Origin: Chrysemys picta bellii
Taxonomy: Eukaryota > Chordata > Testudines > Emydidae
Assembly (NCBI RefSeq): GCF_011386835.1
Contig: NC_088794.1
Location: forward strand, 66,790,506 to 66,854,505
Direction of reading: 5' to 3'
Length of the DNA: 64,000 nucleotides
The translations under genes and the position numbers were made by a program. Shown here in pieces: positions 1 through 11,409 of the stretch (its first letter is position 1; each line of letters begins with the position of its first letter). The notes beneath the pieces are model-generated. The model worked only from the letters and a program-made list of their open reading frames with translations, was not told the origin of the DNA and did not search any database.

Positions 1-294
1 TTGGAATCCACCTCATATGGCAATCAGACCATTTAATGTGTTTGTTAAATAGCTTCTGTTACATTAAACAAATTATAAATAAATAGTGTGGGGTTGTTTC
101 TTTAATTTTGGGGTTCTTTAATTGGGGTGATTTAATATTGGGGTTCTTTCTTTTGCACTTTTTTTTAAAATCTATTCATCCAGCAATAGCCTCCCCCGTG
201 TCCTTGCCGAAAATCTCATTGCTGTCAATGCAAGAATCTTCTCCTCTGCAGTTCTTGTGGTTGGAAGAGCTTTCTTGAGTCTCTGAGCTTCACT

Positions 295-418
295 TAGGGT
301 GACCAGATGTCCCGATTTTATAGGGACAGTCACGATTTTTGGGTCCTTTTCTTATATAGGCTCCTATTACCCCCCACCTTCTGTCCCAATTTTTCACATT
401 TGCTGTCTGGTCACCCTA
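295..418. mobile_element. short hAT-type MITE (copy 1)
   Basis: A 124-bp element with near-perfect terminal inverted repeats (tagggtgaccaga at the left, tctggtcaccсta-like complement at the right). It is flanked by a 7-bp direct repeat, cttcact (288-294 and 419-425). A second copy lies at 27051-27173 with a perfect 8-bp duplication. Duplication length and TIR style fit a non-autonomous hAT transposon. It has no coding capacity; the short ORF crossing it is chance. Confidence 0.85.
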
Positions 419-425
419 CTTCACT

Positions 426-1808
426 GACTCTCCTCACCTCCAATTACAGCTGTAAACATTCCCTCCCCATTTGTCTTTTACCTCTTAATTTCTTTCGTCT
501 GCTATTATTTAACTCTCTAAGGCTTTGGTTTGGAATACAGCTTGTATGAAAGATGTTATACAAAATGAAGTTGTGTTGCATTGTATTCAGCAGAAAAGAT
601 CAATGGCCTACAAAAGCTTTTGTATGGTTACAGAACTGCCTTCTGCGTACACTGAGGGTTTCACTGGGAAATTAACCATGCTGGAGAAATCTTATCTGTT
701 TCTAAGTCTTCTATTTGCTACCTACTGGGGAATCACAAAGAAGAATTTTATGCTAATCTCTGTAATTCAGGCCAGCTAAAAATAGGCCCTTTACAAACAA
801 TGAATCATCCTGACTTCATTGTGGCAAAACTGAATCCACTTTAAATTTGGAGTCACCGTTCTCCTGCACCCCATAACTGGGGAGCTGACACAATTCATCA
901 AATTATTTCTCTCCTCTCATTTCATGTATTCATGGTGCATCTCTTGATTGAACTAAAAAACTCCCCACAACATAATATTCAATTAAAGGGAGAAACTAAG
1001 GAAGCAATAATTCCAAAAGAGACCTAGGAGTTATAGAGTACAGCTGATTAGACATGTTTTCCAAATGATATAGCAGTAGAAAAAAAAGTGTAATTTTTAT
1101 CTAAATAAGAAAATGAATCATATGGAGCAGGAAGGCCATAGTCCCTCTCCTATACTGCTCTGCTGTGAACACACCTGGACTAGTGTATATAGAATCAGAA
1201 ATATCAGTAGTTTCTGAACCCATTCTGCCCATCTGTACTGCTAATTAGTGTCCACAATAATGCTCAGCTCTATCAAATGAACTTCATACAATGGCTCCTT
1301 ATATGCATGAATCATTCATCAAGAGTAAGTGATTGCCTTCAAAACACCCATCTCTAGGATTACATGGGACTGTGGGGCTCAAAGTGTTGAGAAGCTAATC
1401 TTACATCTCTCTCTAATTCACTTTACTCAAAGCAGCCTTCACCAAGGAGAAGTAGGGAGAGTTTGGTCATTTTGGAAAATTCTTGCATATATGTATTAAA
1501 TAACTCTCTATTTTGCATATAAATTGAATTTCTTCACAGGGTTATTAAAATCCTACTGTGGTCTGTCCTCCAAGTCCTAGAACGTAAAGACAGTGTTATA
1601 AATATTATTGGGAAAGTTGCGAAAATAGTCAGATTGACATGTTTTAATATCCTAAATAGAGACTAATTAATTGTATATTTTATAATAACCATTCAACTGC
1701 TCAATGATAATGTAATGACTGATTTCCTATCACAGTGGTTCAGACTCTTGTAGATTCTTTGAGTTTTTACAATGATCCCTTCTTAAATTCCCCTAGGTAC
1801 ACAAGGGT
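426..1808. other. no gene recognised
   Basis: AT-rich sequence. The open frames here are short, have no start context or conserved composition, and match no family I recognise. No repeat could be named. Confidence 0.6.
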
Positions 1809-2477
1809 GGGATCCACAAAAGTACTCAGGTGTCTAAGTCCGTTTTTACACACCACTACAATCCACAAAACTCTCACTCAGCCATTGCCTAACCCTATAA
1901 GTGCCTAAACTCACTTAACACCTAAGTTTTTGGCAAATGCACGGCTGCCTCAGAATAGTCACCCAGGTGCCTATCTCCTGCCTGAGCCCTAGAGCAACTC
2001 ACAAAGTGAAAGAGACAGGCAGCAACTGGGTCTATAGCCTAGTGATTAGGGCACTCACCTGAGAGGTGGCAGAACCTTGGTCCCTTGAACCAGGGGATCG
2101 CCAGCATGCTGGGTGAGTACTCTACCTACTGGGCTAAAGGTTTTATGGAGATCCCCCAGTTCGTGAATCACAAACAGAGATCTATGATTAAGTCCAGGTT
2201 GCACAGGAGCACCTAACTCTGTTAGAAGGGTGGGCTGTAGTACACACCACTCTAATTATCATCTTCCATTTGCTAATTTAGTTGGCTCACTGCCTAGTGT
2301 GCTGGCTTTGTGGATCGCAGTCTAGCGCTCCTATCTCTACCAATGCATTGTATAGGGAGCCTAGGCACCTAATTCAGGCTTTGTGGACTGCAGTGTTGTT
2401 CCACTGATTTTTTAGGCACCTAAAAGTTAGGGACCATAATGCTCAACATCTCAACACCTAAGTCCCTTTGTGGATCT
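1809..2477. mobile_element. TIR-bearing MITE with tRNA-like core
   Basis: Inverted termini read gatccacaaaagtactcagg on the left and the complement of ctaagtccctttgtggatc on the right, about 24 bp with a few mismatches. The interior repeats the motif 'tttgtggatc' near 2310. At about 2031-2130 it holds a stretch resembling a tRNA gene front (tagcctagtgattaggg, then a B-box-like ttgaacc). No clean TSD was found. It is a non-autonomous DNA transposon; I would guess hAT, but the superfamily is uncertain. Confidence 0.6.
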
Positions 2478-3036
2478 AGACCAAGATGATTAAGTCAGTT
2501 CTCTTGCACAGGGGGTGGAACAACTGTAAGGATGGGACAACTGTTAATTTCACACAGATGCAGGGATAAGGGGAATGCAGATTTTGACTGATCAGAACAA
2601 TAAAAAGGAGCTGCACACGAGAAGAGATTATTACTTGGACTCTTAAAGGTTTCATTGTTGAATTTCGATGACATTTTCTTGTTACACTGTATTTTATATT
2701 CTTTCAATGTATTCAAGTGATGCTGATTATTATTTACATTCGTTGGTGGTAAACTGTGTTGAAGAGTGGAAGGAAGCTTCCTCCCTTATAGATACTTATA
2801 TTATTGTTGGGTTGTGAATGCTTTACTCATTATGTAGTTTTTTCTAAAGACTTCTTTCACACCTGCAATGCAATGGTTGGGATGCTGCATACAAACAGAC
2901 AGAAGAATGTTACATAAACTGCCATTGATTTTTTTTTCCTTTTCATGACAATTTCAGAAAAAATTAGGTCAGAACTGCCAAACTTGGGGGCTGATAGTTA
3001 AGTACCTGAATCCATATTTAGACACTTAAATAAGTG
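2478..3036. other. no gene recognised
   Basis: Non-coding sequence with homopolymer runs. No repeat family or exon could be identified. Confidence 0.55.
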
Positions 3037-3117
3037 GCCTGATGTTCAGAGGTGCTGAGCACCTGCAGCTGCTACTGAAGTCAATGGGAATGACAATGGT
3101 CTCTTCTAGAAATCAGG
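3037..3117. repeat. small foldback MITE, CCTGATTTTCAGAGG family
   Basis: The start cctgatgttcagaggtgctg is mirrored by the end tctagaaatcagg, with the central motif agtcaatggga. The same family appears at 38560-38595 (right half, inverted) and 40299-40382. It is a short non-coding palindromic repeat. Confidence 0.55.
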
Positions 3118-3626
3118 TTTCTTAGGTCACCAATTTAAGGCACATAAATGTCAAAATATTGGCTTAAGTAACTGTAAACATTCTGGGCCAAACTCTGCCC
3201 ACACTCCTCCCTGTGGATGTATTACATTACCAAACTCAATGGGGCAGGTACAGCTGTTAGTGCAGGATACCAGCCAGGAGACGGATTCCAAGAGAAATGA
3301 CAATGCTTGTCATTGGTGAAAGATTTGAAGAAAGAGGTGCATTTTTCAGTGAGCTGGTGGATTCCAGGCATGAGAGAATTTCTGTCAGTTGAGAACACTC
3401 TCTGCCCAATCTCCAGGGCCAGCCCACAACATTTTGGCACCTGAGGCTGGGAGCTCAAATGACGCCCCCATGCCTCCTCGCTTGGGCCAAAACTTTGAAA
3501 GGTCTCAATTCTGCCTTCTTCCTGTTCTTCTCCTCTCATGGTACTGCTCTGCTACCTACCCCAATAAAGGAGAACTAACAGCTTAAAATGCCTTGTTCAA
3601 AATTTTTAAGTAACACTTAACTTTCA

Positions 3627-3683
3627 CAAAAAGAACAGGAGTACTTGTGGCACCTTAGAGACTAAGGTGGCTGCTACTCTGAA
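3627..3683. mobile_element. 57-bp Penelope-derived micro-insertion
   Basis: The insert is flanked by a perfect 12-bp duplication acttaactttca (3615-3626 and 3684-3695). Its first ~35 bp are the reverse complement of the 3' tail of the Penelope-like copy at 50081-50933 (ggcacc, gtacttgtgg). Its last ~17 bp are the same tail's extreme end in direct orientation (ggctgctactctg). It therefore has the same inverted-then-direct layout as the other two Penelope copies here. Confidence 0.75.
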
Positions 3684-3766
3684 ACTTAACTTTCAAAAGC
3701 TTGAACACAAAATGTAACTTTTCTTGTCTGCATAGTAAACACTGGCGTTTTTATCTGTTTGAATAA

Positions 3767-6350
3767 TCAAAGTGGTGCTTTACGTGCCTTCTTGGTTGCA
3801 AAGATTTGAACTGCTTCATGAAGGTCCACAGTCTGGGCCAGCTCATGCTCTATTGAGATGGTTGCAAGGCCAACCAGCCTCTCCTGTGTCATTGTGGAGT
3901 ATAGATGCATTTTTATTAACTTCAGCTTGGAGAAGCTGCGTTCTCCACTGGCAACTGTTACAGGAAGTGTTAGAAGGATGCCCAGAGCAACAAAAGCATT
4001 TGGAAAGAGGGTGTTCATCTTATTTGTGCACATATATTCCAGAACAGCCTTTGGAGTTGATCCTGCTGAAATGTATCTTGAAAGGGCTTTCAGTTCATCA
4101 CCTAAATGACTCACATCAAGATCGCGCATGTCATCATATGTCAACACTGTCTCTAGTGCCCTGCATTGCTGATGTAGGTCTTCTTCAGGCATAGTGAGGA
4201 GTTTTGGAATATCATACAACATCCCAAATATACTGCTGTGTTCCTTGAGCTGCATGAAATGTTCTTCTACTGACTGTATTGCACAATCTAGCAGCTGGTT
4301 AAAGAATTCAACTTTGAATTGTTGTTTGGGGTCTCTTATGGGATTATCCCGTGCCTCGTCATCAAAATGTCTTCGTCTTCGGTGACTCTTGTATTCTTGA
4401 ATGGGTGGGGAAATAGCTTCAGTGTGAAGTTCCTCTGCCAACTTCTGTGCACTCTTCAGAAGGTTCTGAAATCCCTCATCTGACCGGTAAGACTGTAGGT
4501 ATGACTTTGCTTTGTCCAGCTGTTCCATTCCTCCAGATATATCAAGGTCAACACCTTGAAGACTCTTGCTTACAACATTTATTTCAAACAGTATGTCATG
4601 ACACAATACTAAACCACACAGAAATTTGAAGTTATGTATGTTTCTGGTGATTCCATTTCCCTCTGCCACTGTTCTCCCACAAACAGTTCCTGTCATAGCA
4701 TTATCCTCCATAATGGCAACTATGGCATCATCTATCTTCCCAATTTGGTGTTCGATAGGCGTTATCACCTCCACTCGACTTCCCCATCATGTGGCACTCA
4801 GTGGTTTCAGTGTCAGAGAGGATGTTCCCATATGTTGCTTCAAAATTTGCCATCAATGAGTTGATGCAGAGAAAAATACATAGATGCCTTGAATTACATT
4901 AAAAAATTCAGCAGCCTCACTAGAAGCTGATGCTGCACCACTGACCACCAAGTTCAATGAATGAGAACTGTACGGGACAAAAAAACCTCAAGGGTTTAAC
5001 TCTCGGATCCGTGTCTGCACTCCTCTGTTCTTTCCTCTCATGTTGGCACCATTATCGTAGCCCTGACATCTCATGTCAGCTATCGCAATTCCCGTATCTT
5101 CCTGCTTTTCAAGAAGCACATTTGTCATACCAGTTCCTGTAATATCATCAATGTCAAAAAATTCTAGGAAATGCTCTCTGACAGTCACCATTGCAGGGAC
5201 ATTTTCACTAGATTCTGTTGTTACAAAATGCACCATTAAAGTAATTTGTTCCGTATGGCTGATGTCAGGTGTGCAGTCCAAAATAACAAAGCAATATCTT
5301 GCTGACTTAAGATCTGCCACAATCTTCTGTTTGACTTTTGTTGCCAGTAACTGTATCATCTCATTTTGAATTGTTTTTCTAAGGTAGTGGTGCGTGTACA
5401 TATCTTGGGTGGTGACTCTTCTTAGATGCTCCTGGAGTACAGCATTAAACTCAGCCAACAGCTCCACAATTTTAAGGAAGTTTCCATCGTTTGGCACATA
5501 CAGCTGATCTGAAATTCCACACAGTGCTAGGTTTTGGGTAGCAAGCATTCTCACAATGGCAATGAGCCTTTTCAGAACATTTTGCCAGTAAAGAGACTCT
5601 GATGCAATCTTCTCTTGATGCTAAACATCTATGGTGGCCTTTAACCTTAGTCTCATTTCACGCTTTTTCCACCTATGGGATGTTCTGTGGTGATTTGCTG
5701 CCTTCTCATGGCATGCCAGATTTCTAGCCAGATTTTTTCAAGTCCTTTGTTCCTGTAGAACCCAATGTGGCTGGAACATTAGACTGGAAGAGTTTGCAAC
5801 AAAAACAGTATGCAGCATTCTGGGGTTTTGAGTACATAAGCCAGGGCCTCTCCACTTTGTCACCATTGTGGATTTCACGCCAGTAATGTGTTGGATGGAA
5901 ACTGCTATTTTCATTGTCTTTGGGAAACATGAAGTTTTTCACTTGCTGTGGCCCATGCAGTACAAGGAAGTCCCTCAGGCTACTGTTCAAGTGGGTCCAC
6001 AGTCCTGGATCATCTAGACTTAAGGAACTAAACTCAGCAGCAGTTGTTTCTTGCACCTCCACCACACTCTTCTCAGATCTACACTTTTCTTTAGGAATGT
6101 GCATGGTTACATCCATTTGCGATGGAGATATGGATGCTGCAGTAGCTGCCAGGTCACCTGCACTCTAACTAACTGGAAGATCAGGCATCTCCTCACCACT
6201 CACATCCTCACTGGGGCCGGAAGGGTCACCGTGAACATTTGTGTTTATGTATCTCAGGAGCGCTCATTCCTGCTTAGATAGAAAAGCTTCCTTTGCTTTC
6301 TTTCTTTTTCTGAATGCTGCCCCAGAGGGGCGTTTTCTTCTTTCACTCAT
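3767..6350 (-). pseudogene. hAT transposase (ZnF-TTF/DUF4371/hAT-C), decayed
   Basis: Reading on the minus strand, an ATG at 6348-6350 opens a basic N-terminus (MSERRKRPSGAAFRKRKK) that meets an in-frame stop about 28 codons on. The same frame is then open at 6116-5724, with a TTF-type zinc finger (CFCCKLF, WREIHNGD, RPWLMYS). After a frameshift, 5554-4988 carries the DUF4371-type region (DCTPDISHTEQ, GYDNGANM). A stop at 4988-4990 follows. 4774-3767 then ends with the hAT dimerisation motif (SGERSFSKLKLIK). This domain order is that of ZMYM-like hAT transposases, which cut and paste DNA in the nucleus. At least two stops and one frameshift make it non-functional as it stands. ATG and stop positions were read directly; family identity is from motifs. 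Confidence 0.88.
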
Positions 6351-6879
6351 GACTGCTGTTCTGTGCCAGCTATAGTGGCTCTCAACACTCAGTTGAAGGG
6401 GACAAATAAGCAGGCTGGTAGCAGGGCCTGAGTGAGGGAAGATATCAGTGTCTTAAGGGCCTAACTGGCTCCTCCTACTTCAGTTGACTGCCTGTTCTCC
6501 TCAAGTGGGTTCAGGGAAGCAGCAGGAAACAGGAAGCTCCCTGAGAAGCTGGTGTTAATCAGTCCAGGCTCCTGGGGGTGCTAGAGAGGTACATAAGAGG
6601 CTCCTCCTCCTCTCTCTCCCTGCAGCTCCTGCTGCTTTCTGGTATTCCCTCTCACCTTTTCTCCTGCCTGCCTGTTATGTCTCTTGTGCCCTCCTTCCTC
6701 CAGCACAGCACTCCACCATCTCTGTGCATCTAGAGCAGAGAGAATACATATGCACCAGCAGCAGACACAATTTTCTACACTCTGGGTCCTAGTGGCGCCC
6801 CTTCCCCCACCCCCCCACCGTCTGGAACCTGAGGCGGCCTCCTCATTCACCTCATGGTAAGGCCAGCCCTGCCAATCTC

Positions 6880-8282
6880 ATATGGGCTCCTCTCTCAGTA
6901 TGTGCAGCAACAGGGGTCCTGGCACATGTAGGTGCCATGATGGTTATACAAGGCCTGACCCAAAGCCCAGTGAAATCAGTGAAAGACTATCTCTGAGTTA
7001 ACAGGGGTATTAAACAAGACAGAATTTTATAGTGTGTAATAAGCCCCCTCAATTTCACTTGGGAGTGAACTGGCAGCCAGGAAAGACAGCAGAGCACTGG
7101 TGTAATGTGCGACTATTTACCTGCCCTGCTCAAAAGCACATCTGTCTTTGATTTTTAATATATGGCTGCAAGGCAAGAGAGCATGTTTTTGCTCTGTAAA
7201 TTTGCTTATGCTTATGTTTGTGGGTGTCAGTACTTCAGGTTTTGGATAAATTGGAGCAGGCACATTTACCATTGGATACAGTCATAATGCAAATGAAGGA
7301 CACAGCAGCAGCAAAGTCCAGCTGCTTCTTACAATACCTTTTAGTGGAGTGGAAGCCCATGTATGGAATTGAGTTATTTATATTGTCTTTTAGGTTTTTG
7401 CATCTTCTGTAGGGAAGCAAGCATAGAACTCAATTATTGCTTAGTAGCTGCAGATTCCCTTCCAGGAAGTACAGCACTTGTGGTTCTGTAGTAACATTCC
7501 CAGTAAGTGTTTCTGTAAGGAGGCATGTTTCCAGGAAAGATGTCCTAAAATATGGATATTAATACTGATCCAGTAATTCACTATCAATATCACAGACCAC
7601 AATGGATAGAGAGAGACAGGATTTGACTACAGAGAGATCCTGAAAATTCAGTGTCTTCTGATCAATAAAATCAAAGGAAAGACAGGAGAGAGCACAATGG
7701 AGTCAGACCCACAGAAAGCATTAAAAATGAAATAAAATGCTGTTAAGAGGTATTCAACATGTACTGTGTTTAAAAATAAGACATTGCCAAGGCAGCAGAG
7801 ATAGAACCAAAATTCAATATTTAATCCCAAACATGAATACAGTATATAGAGAAGGAAATATAGCTACAGGGGAAGGAGGATATGAAGAACTGGGTACAAA
7901 CATTGGGCTATATTATCATACTCTTGTTCTTGTTGAGTAGTACCTTACTTCACAAATATTCCTCCTGATTTTCCTTTGATTTCCATTGGAACTACGTGAG
8001 GAATAAGTTATTTCTCAACATGAGTAAGGAAATAAGAATCTGGCCTATATATATATACATATATATATATATTTTTTGCCCCAGACAGAATAATACAAAA
8101 ACTGACTTTCAGTAACTCTGTTCTTGTTAGTATAACCAGTGACTTTTAAAGTTAACTCTGGAACGTATTTCGGACTTTAAGCTGTATTAGGCGCAGACAG
8201 AGCAGAAAGATGGGATTTTCAAAATTGCTCAGTGTTGGCCTAATTCTGCTATCACTGAAATCACTTGTGTGAGAAAGTGCAA
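6880..8282. other. no gene recognised; TA microsatellite
   Basis: No host exon or repeat is identified with confidence. A short TA-rich microsatellite lies at about 8046-8074. The open frames at 7218-7940 have no recognisable domains. Confidence 0.55.
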
Positions 8283-8911
8283 AAAAAATTAATCTCTATT
8301 AATCGCAGTTTTAATCACACTGTTAAACAACGGAATACCAATTGAAATTTAACAACTATTTTTGGATGTTTTTCTACATTTTCAAATATATTGATTTCAA
8401 TTACAACACAGAATACAAAGTGTATAGTGAATAATGTACAGTAAAGTGTACAGTGCTCACTTTATCATTTTTATAGTGCAAATATTTGTAATAATAATAA
8501 TAATAATATAAAAGAAATTGTATTTTTCAATTCACCTCATACAAGTACTGTATTGCAATCTCATTATCGTGAAAGTGCAATTTATAAATGTAGATTTTTT
8601 TTTGTTATATAACTGCACTCAAAACCAAAACAATGTAAAACTTTAGAGCCTAGAAGTCCACTCAGTCCTACTTGTTGTTCAGCCAATCGATAAGACAAAC
8701 AAGTTTGTTTACATTTACGGGAGATAATGTTGCCCGCTTCTTATTTACAATGTCACCGGAAAGTGAGAACAGGTGTTCACATAGCACTTTTGTAGCCAGT
8801 ATTGCAAGGTATTTACATGCCAGATATACTAAACATTCGTGTACTGCTTCATGCTTCGGCCACTATTCCAGAAAACATGCTTCCATGCTGATGACGTTCG
8901 TTAAAAAAGAA
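8283..8911. repeat. fragment of an unclassified interspersed repeat
   Basis: AT-rich sequence beginning ttaatctctattaatcgcag, with a (TAA)n stretch at about 8490-8509 and ending near gctgatgacgttcgtt. The wording resembles a repeat I associate with turtle genomes (ATTAATCGC-type termini, possibly hAT), but the termini are not both present and the class could not be established. It directly abuts a CR1 fragment. Confidence 0.35.
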
Positions 8912-8924
8912 TAAGGTTCAAGAA

Positions 8925-9080
8925 CACCTCTCAGCATGGTGTCATCTGCAAATGTTATAAACATATTCTCCACTCCATTATTCAAGACATTAATGAAAAC
9001 ATTGAATAGTATCAGACCCAGGACTGACCCCGTCAGACCCCACTTGGTCAAGGAGTGCACATGAATATATACCTTCCACA
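8925..9080 (-). mobile_element. CR1 LINE fragment (RT core)
   Basis: The minus-strand translation contains GSVLGLILFNVFIN followed by FADDTML. This is the reverse-transcriptase block with the (F/Y)xDD catalytic motif of non-LTR retrotransposons, and the wording is typical of CR1. Both sides are truncated, leaving about 150 bp. Confidence 0.8.
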
Positions 9081-9689
9081 CACTTTAATGCCAATCTGTG
9101 GCTCCAGCTATGGAAGGCTGTCAGATAGAACTCTCCATAATATTTCAGTAGGGTCAGAATAAGGGCAGCCAGATTCTGTCAGATAATCCTGCTGGTGGCT
9201 ATGGATTTCTGGTGTTCATCTGAGCTCAGCATTAGCCAAAATGTGTCCTTTGATATTTAGGATGGCAATTTAGGAATAGCAAAATAGTACAACATGCTTT
9301 CCCTTTTCTGTTGTTCTTATCATCATTTCCAGGGCCCAAAATATTAAACTCTGTACTTTTCTCTTTCTGCAACACAATATGTACATTATACAGTTTCCTC
9401 TTTTCGTTGTGTAAGCATGCTCTTGTGCCAGGAAGGTCTTTCTTTTTGGATTTTGATAGTGGCCTTACAAGTCTATGTTCTTTGGAGCAAGCAACTCAAC
9501 TTTATTTCTCACACTCTCAGAATGTGTTTGTCAAGACTGAGGTTGTAACATTTCAAAACCTGTTTGGTTTTTTTAGTATCTCATTGGCAAAATGAGCACT
9601 ATTTTCTGAGTCCCTTTGGTGAATCCTGTCTTGTGTCTTTCTTCGATCCCTATCCCTGACCAATATCTGGCCAAAATGAGACTATTTTC

Positions 9690-10535
9690 ATAGTATCATA
9701 GAAATGTAGGCCTTTGCACTGAGGCAAGACCAAGTAAACCCAGCTCATCCCTGGCAAACATTTGTCCAAACTGTTAAAAACCTCCAGTGACAGGGATTCT
9801 ATAACCTCCCTTGGAAGCCTATTCCAGAGTGGAACTATCCTTATAGTTGAAAAGTTTTTCCCAATATCTAACCTAAATCTCCCTTGCTGCAGATTAAGCC
9901 CAATTACTTCTTGTCCCACCTTCAGTGAACATGGAAAACAACTGATTACAATTGTTCAAGGCTAAACATGCCCAGTTATTTTAACCTTTCCTCATAGGTC
10001 AGGTTTTCTAAATCTTTTATCGTTTTTGTGGTTCTCCTCTGGACTCTCTCCATTTTGTCCACACCTTTCCTAAAGTGCAGCACCCATTGGACACCATACA
10101 GGTTGAGGCTCACCTATGTCAAGTAGAGCAGGTCAATTACCTCCCTTGTTTTACATACAACACTACCGTTAAATGCACCCTAGAGTATTAGCCTTTTTGC
10201 AACTGCATCACATCGTTGACTCATTCAATTTGTGATCCACTATAACCCCCAGGTCCTTTTCAGCAGTACTACTGCCTAGTCGGTTATTCCCCATTTTGTA
10301 GTTGTGCATTTGATTTTTCCTTCCTAAATGAAGTACTTTGCACTTCTTTATTACATTTCATCTTATTGAATTCAGACCAATTCTCCAGGTTGCCCTCCCA
10401 GTTTGACAGTGTATCATTGATAAATAGTCTTTGAATACAGTCATTCAAATAGTTGTGCACCCACCTCATAGTAATTTTATCTAGACCATATTTCCCTAGT
10501 TAGCTTATGGCAAGGGCGTTGGTCTCATACTACTA
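9690..10535 (-). mobile_element. CR1 LINE, 3' part, antisense
   Basis: The left end (tatcatagaaatgtagg) reads on the minus strand as the short ATTCTATG-type 3' terminus of CR1. The minus-strand translation of 9919-9650 gives the ORF2 C-terminal block GKNFSTIRIVPLWNRLPREV. Further right come degraded ORF2 segments including the complement of a ctaggtccttttcagcag-like stretch. Several frameshifts mark an old copy. Confidence 0.8.
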
Positions 10536-11010
10536 CTGCCACAATATTGCCTATACATTTAGAAGGTAGGACAAACTGGGGTGATTAAACAAATAAACCT
10601 CCTCTTTGTGCAATCTCCCATTGTGTAAGTACATTGTACAGTAAGTAATCTTCCTGCCATCCCATGTGACAGGACTAGAAGAAGAAATATCCTGTACCTA
10701 GGTTGTTCATATTAGTGATATCTATGGACATGCTGCCTTAGGAAATTTTAAAAATTGATCTAACTTGATACCTTTTGGCAAATCACTACTAATGCCTTCA
10801 AATTAAATTCAATTAAATTTTAAAAAGCTTTGCTAGTGTGTTGTCTGCCCAAAGAGGAAATAGTTAATTTTTAAAAATTATTTTGCTATAATCTCTTTTT
10901 TTGAATTGCTTAATCCACTCAATTCTAAATAGAAAATTACATGTGGAAGGAAACAAAGAAAGAAGAGAAATTATCGTAGTTTTTCCTAGTTCCATGCCTC
11001 TCCCCCACTC
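10536..11010. other. no gene recognised
   Basis: AT-rich sequence leading up to the Harbinger insertion. Nothing supportable is seen. Confidence 0.55.
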
Positions 11011-11013
11011 TTA

Positions 11014-11222
11014 GGCCTGGTCTACACTAGGCGTTTATGTCGAAGTTAGCGCCGTTACATCGAATTAACCCTGCACCCATCCACACTGCGATGCTATTTA
11101 GTTCGACATAGAGGTCTCTTTAATTCGACTTCTGTACTCCTCCCCGACGAGGGGAGTAGCGCTAAATTCGACATGGCCATGTCGAATTAGGCTAGGTGTG
11201 GATGGAAATCGACGCTAATAGC
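11014..11222. promoter_or_regulatory. left subterminal TCGA-motif array
   Basis: Within about 180 bp there are seven TCGA cores in both orientations (gtcgaagt, catcgaat, gttcgaca, attcgact, attcgaca, gtcgaatt, atcgacg). The right end carries a matching cluster. Repeated subterminal motifs commonly bind the element's own DNA-binding protein, and the Myb/SANT product encoded just inside is the obvious candidate. The binding is inferred. Confidence 0.55.
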
Positions 11223-11409
11223 TCCGGGAGCTATCCCACAGTGCACCACTCTGTTGACGCTCTGGACAGCAGTGCGAGCTCGGATGCTCTGACCAGCCAC
11301 ACAGGAAAAGCCCCGGGAAAATTTGAATTTGAATTCCTTTTCCTGTCTGGCCAGTTTGAATCTCATTTCCTGTCTGGACATCGTGGCGAGCACAGCAGCA
11401 CTGGCAACG

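Larger units (their letters stand above)
3414..6871 (-). mobile_element. full-length hAT transposon
   Basis: A 3458-bp element bounded by cagggcc (3414) and its complement ending ggccagccctg (6871). It is flanked by a perfect 8-bp target duplication ccaatctc at 3406-3413 and 6872-6879, the hallmark length for hAT elements. The minus strand carries a decayed transposase gene. The TIR start CAGGGC(C/T)(A/G)GC is shared with three MITEs at 16833, 27334 and 42604, so these likely used the same kind of transposase. A Penelope-derived 57-bp insert sits at 3627-3683. Confidence 0.9.

Noticed and set aside
3222..3539. 105-residue minus-strand frame
   Set aside because: Crosses the left end of the hAT insertion at 3414, hence a chance fusion.
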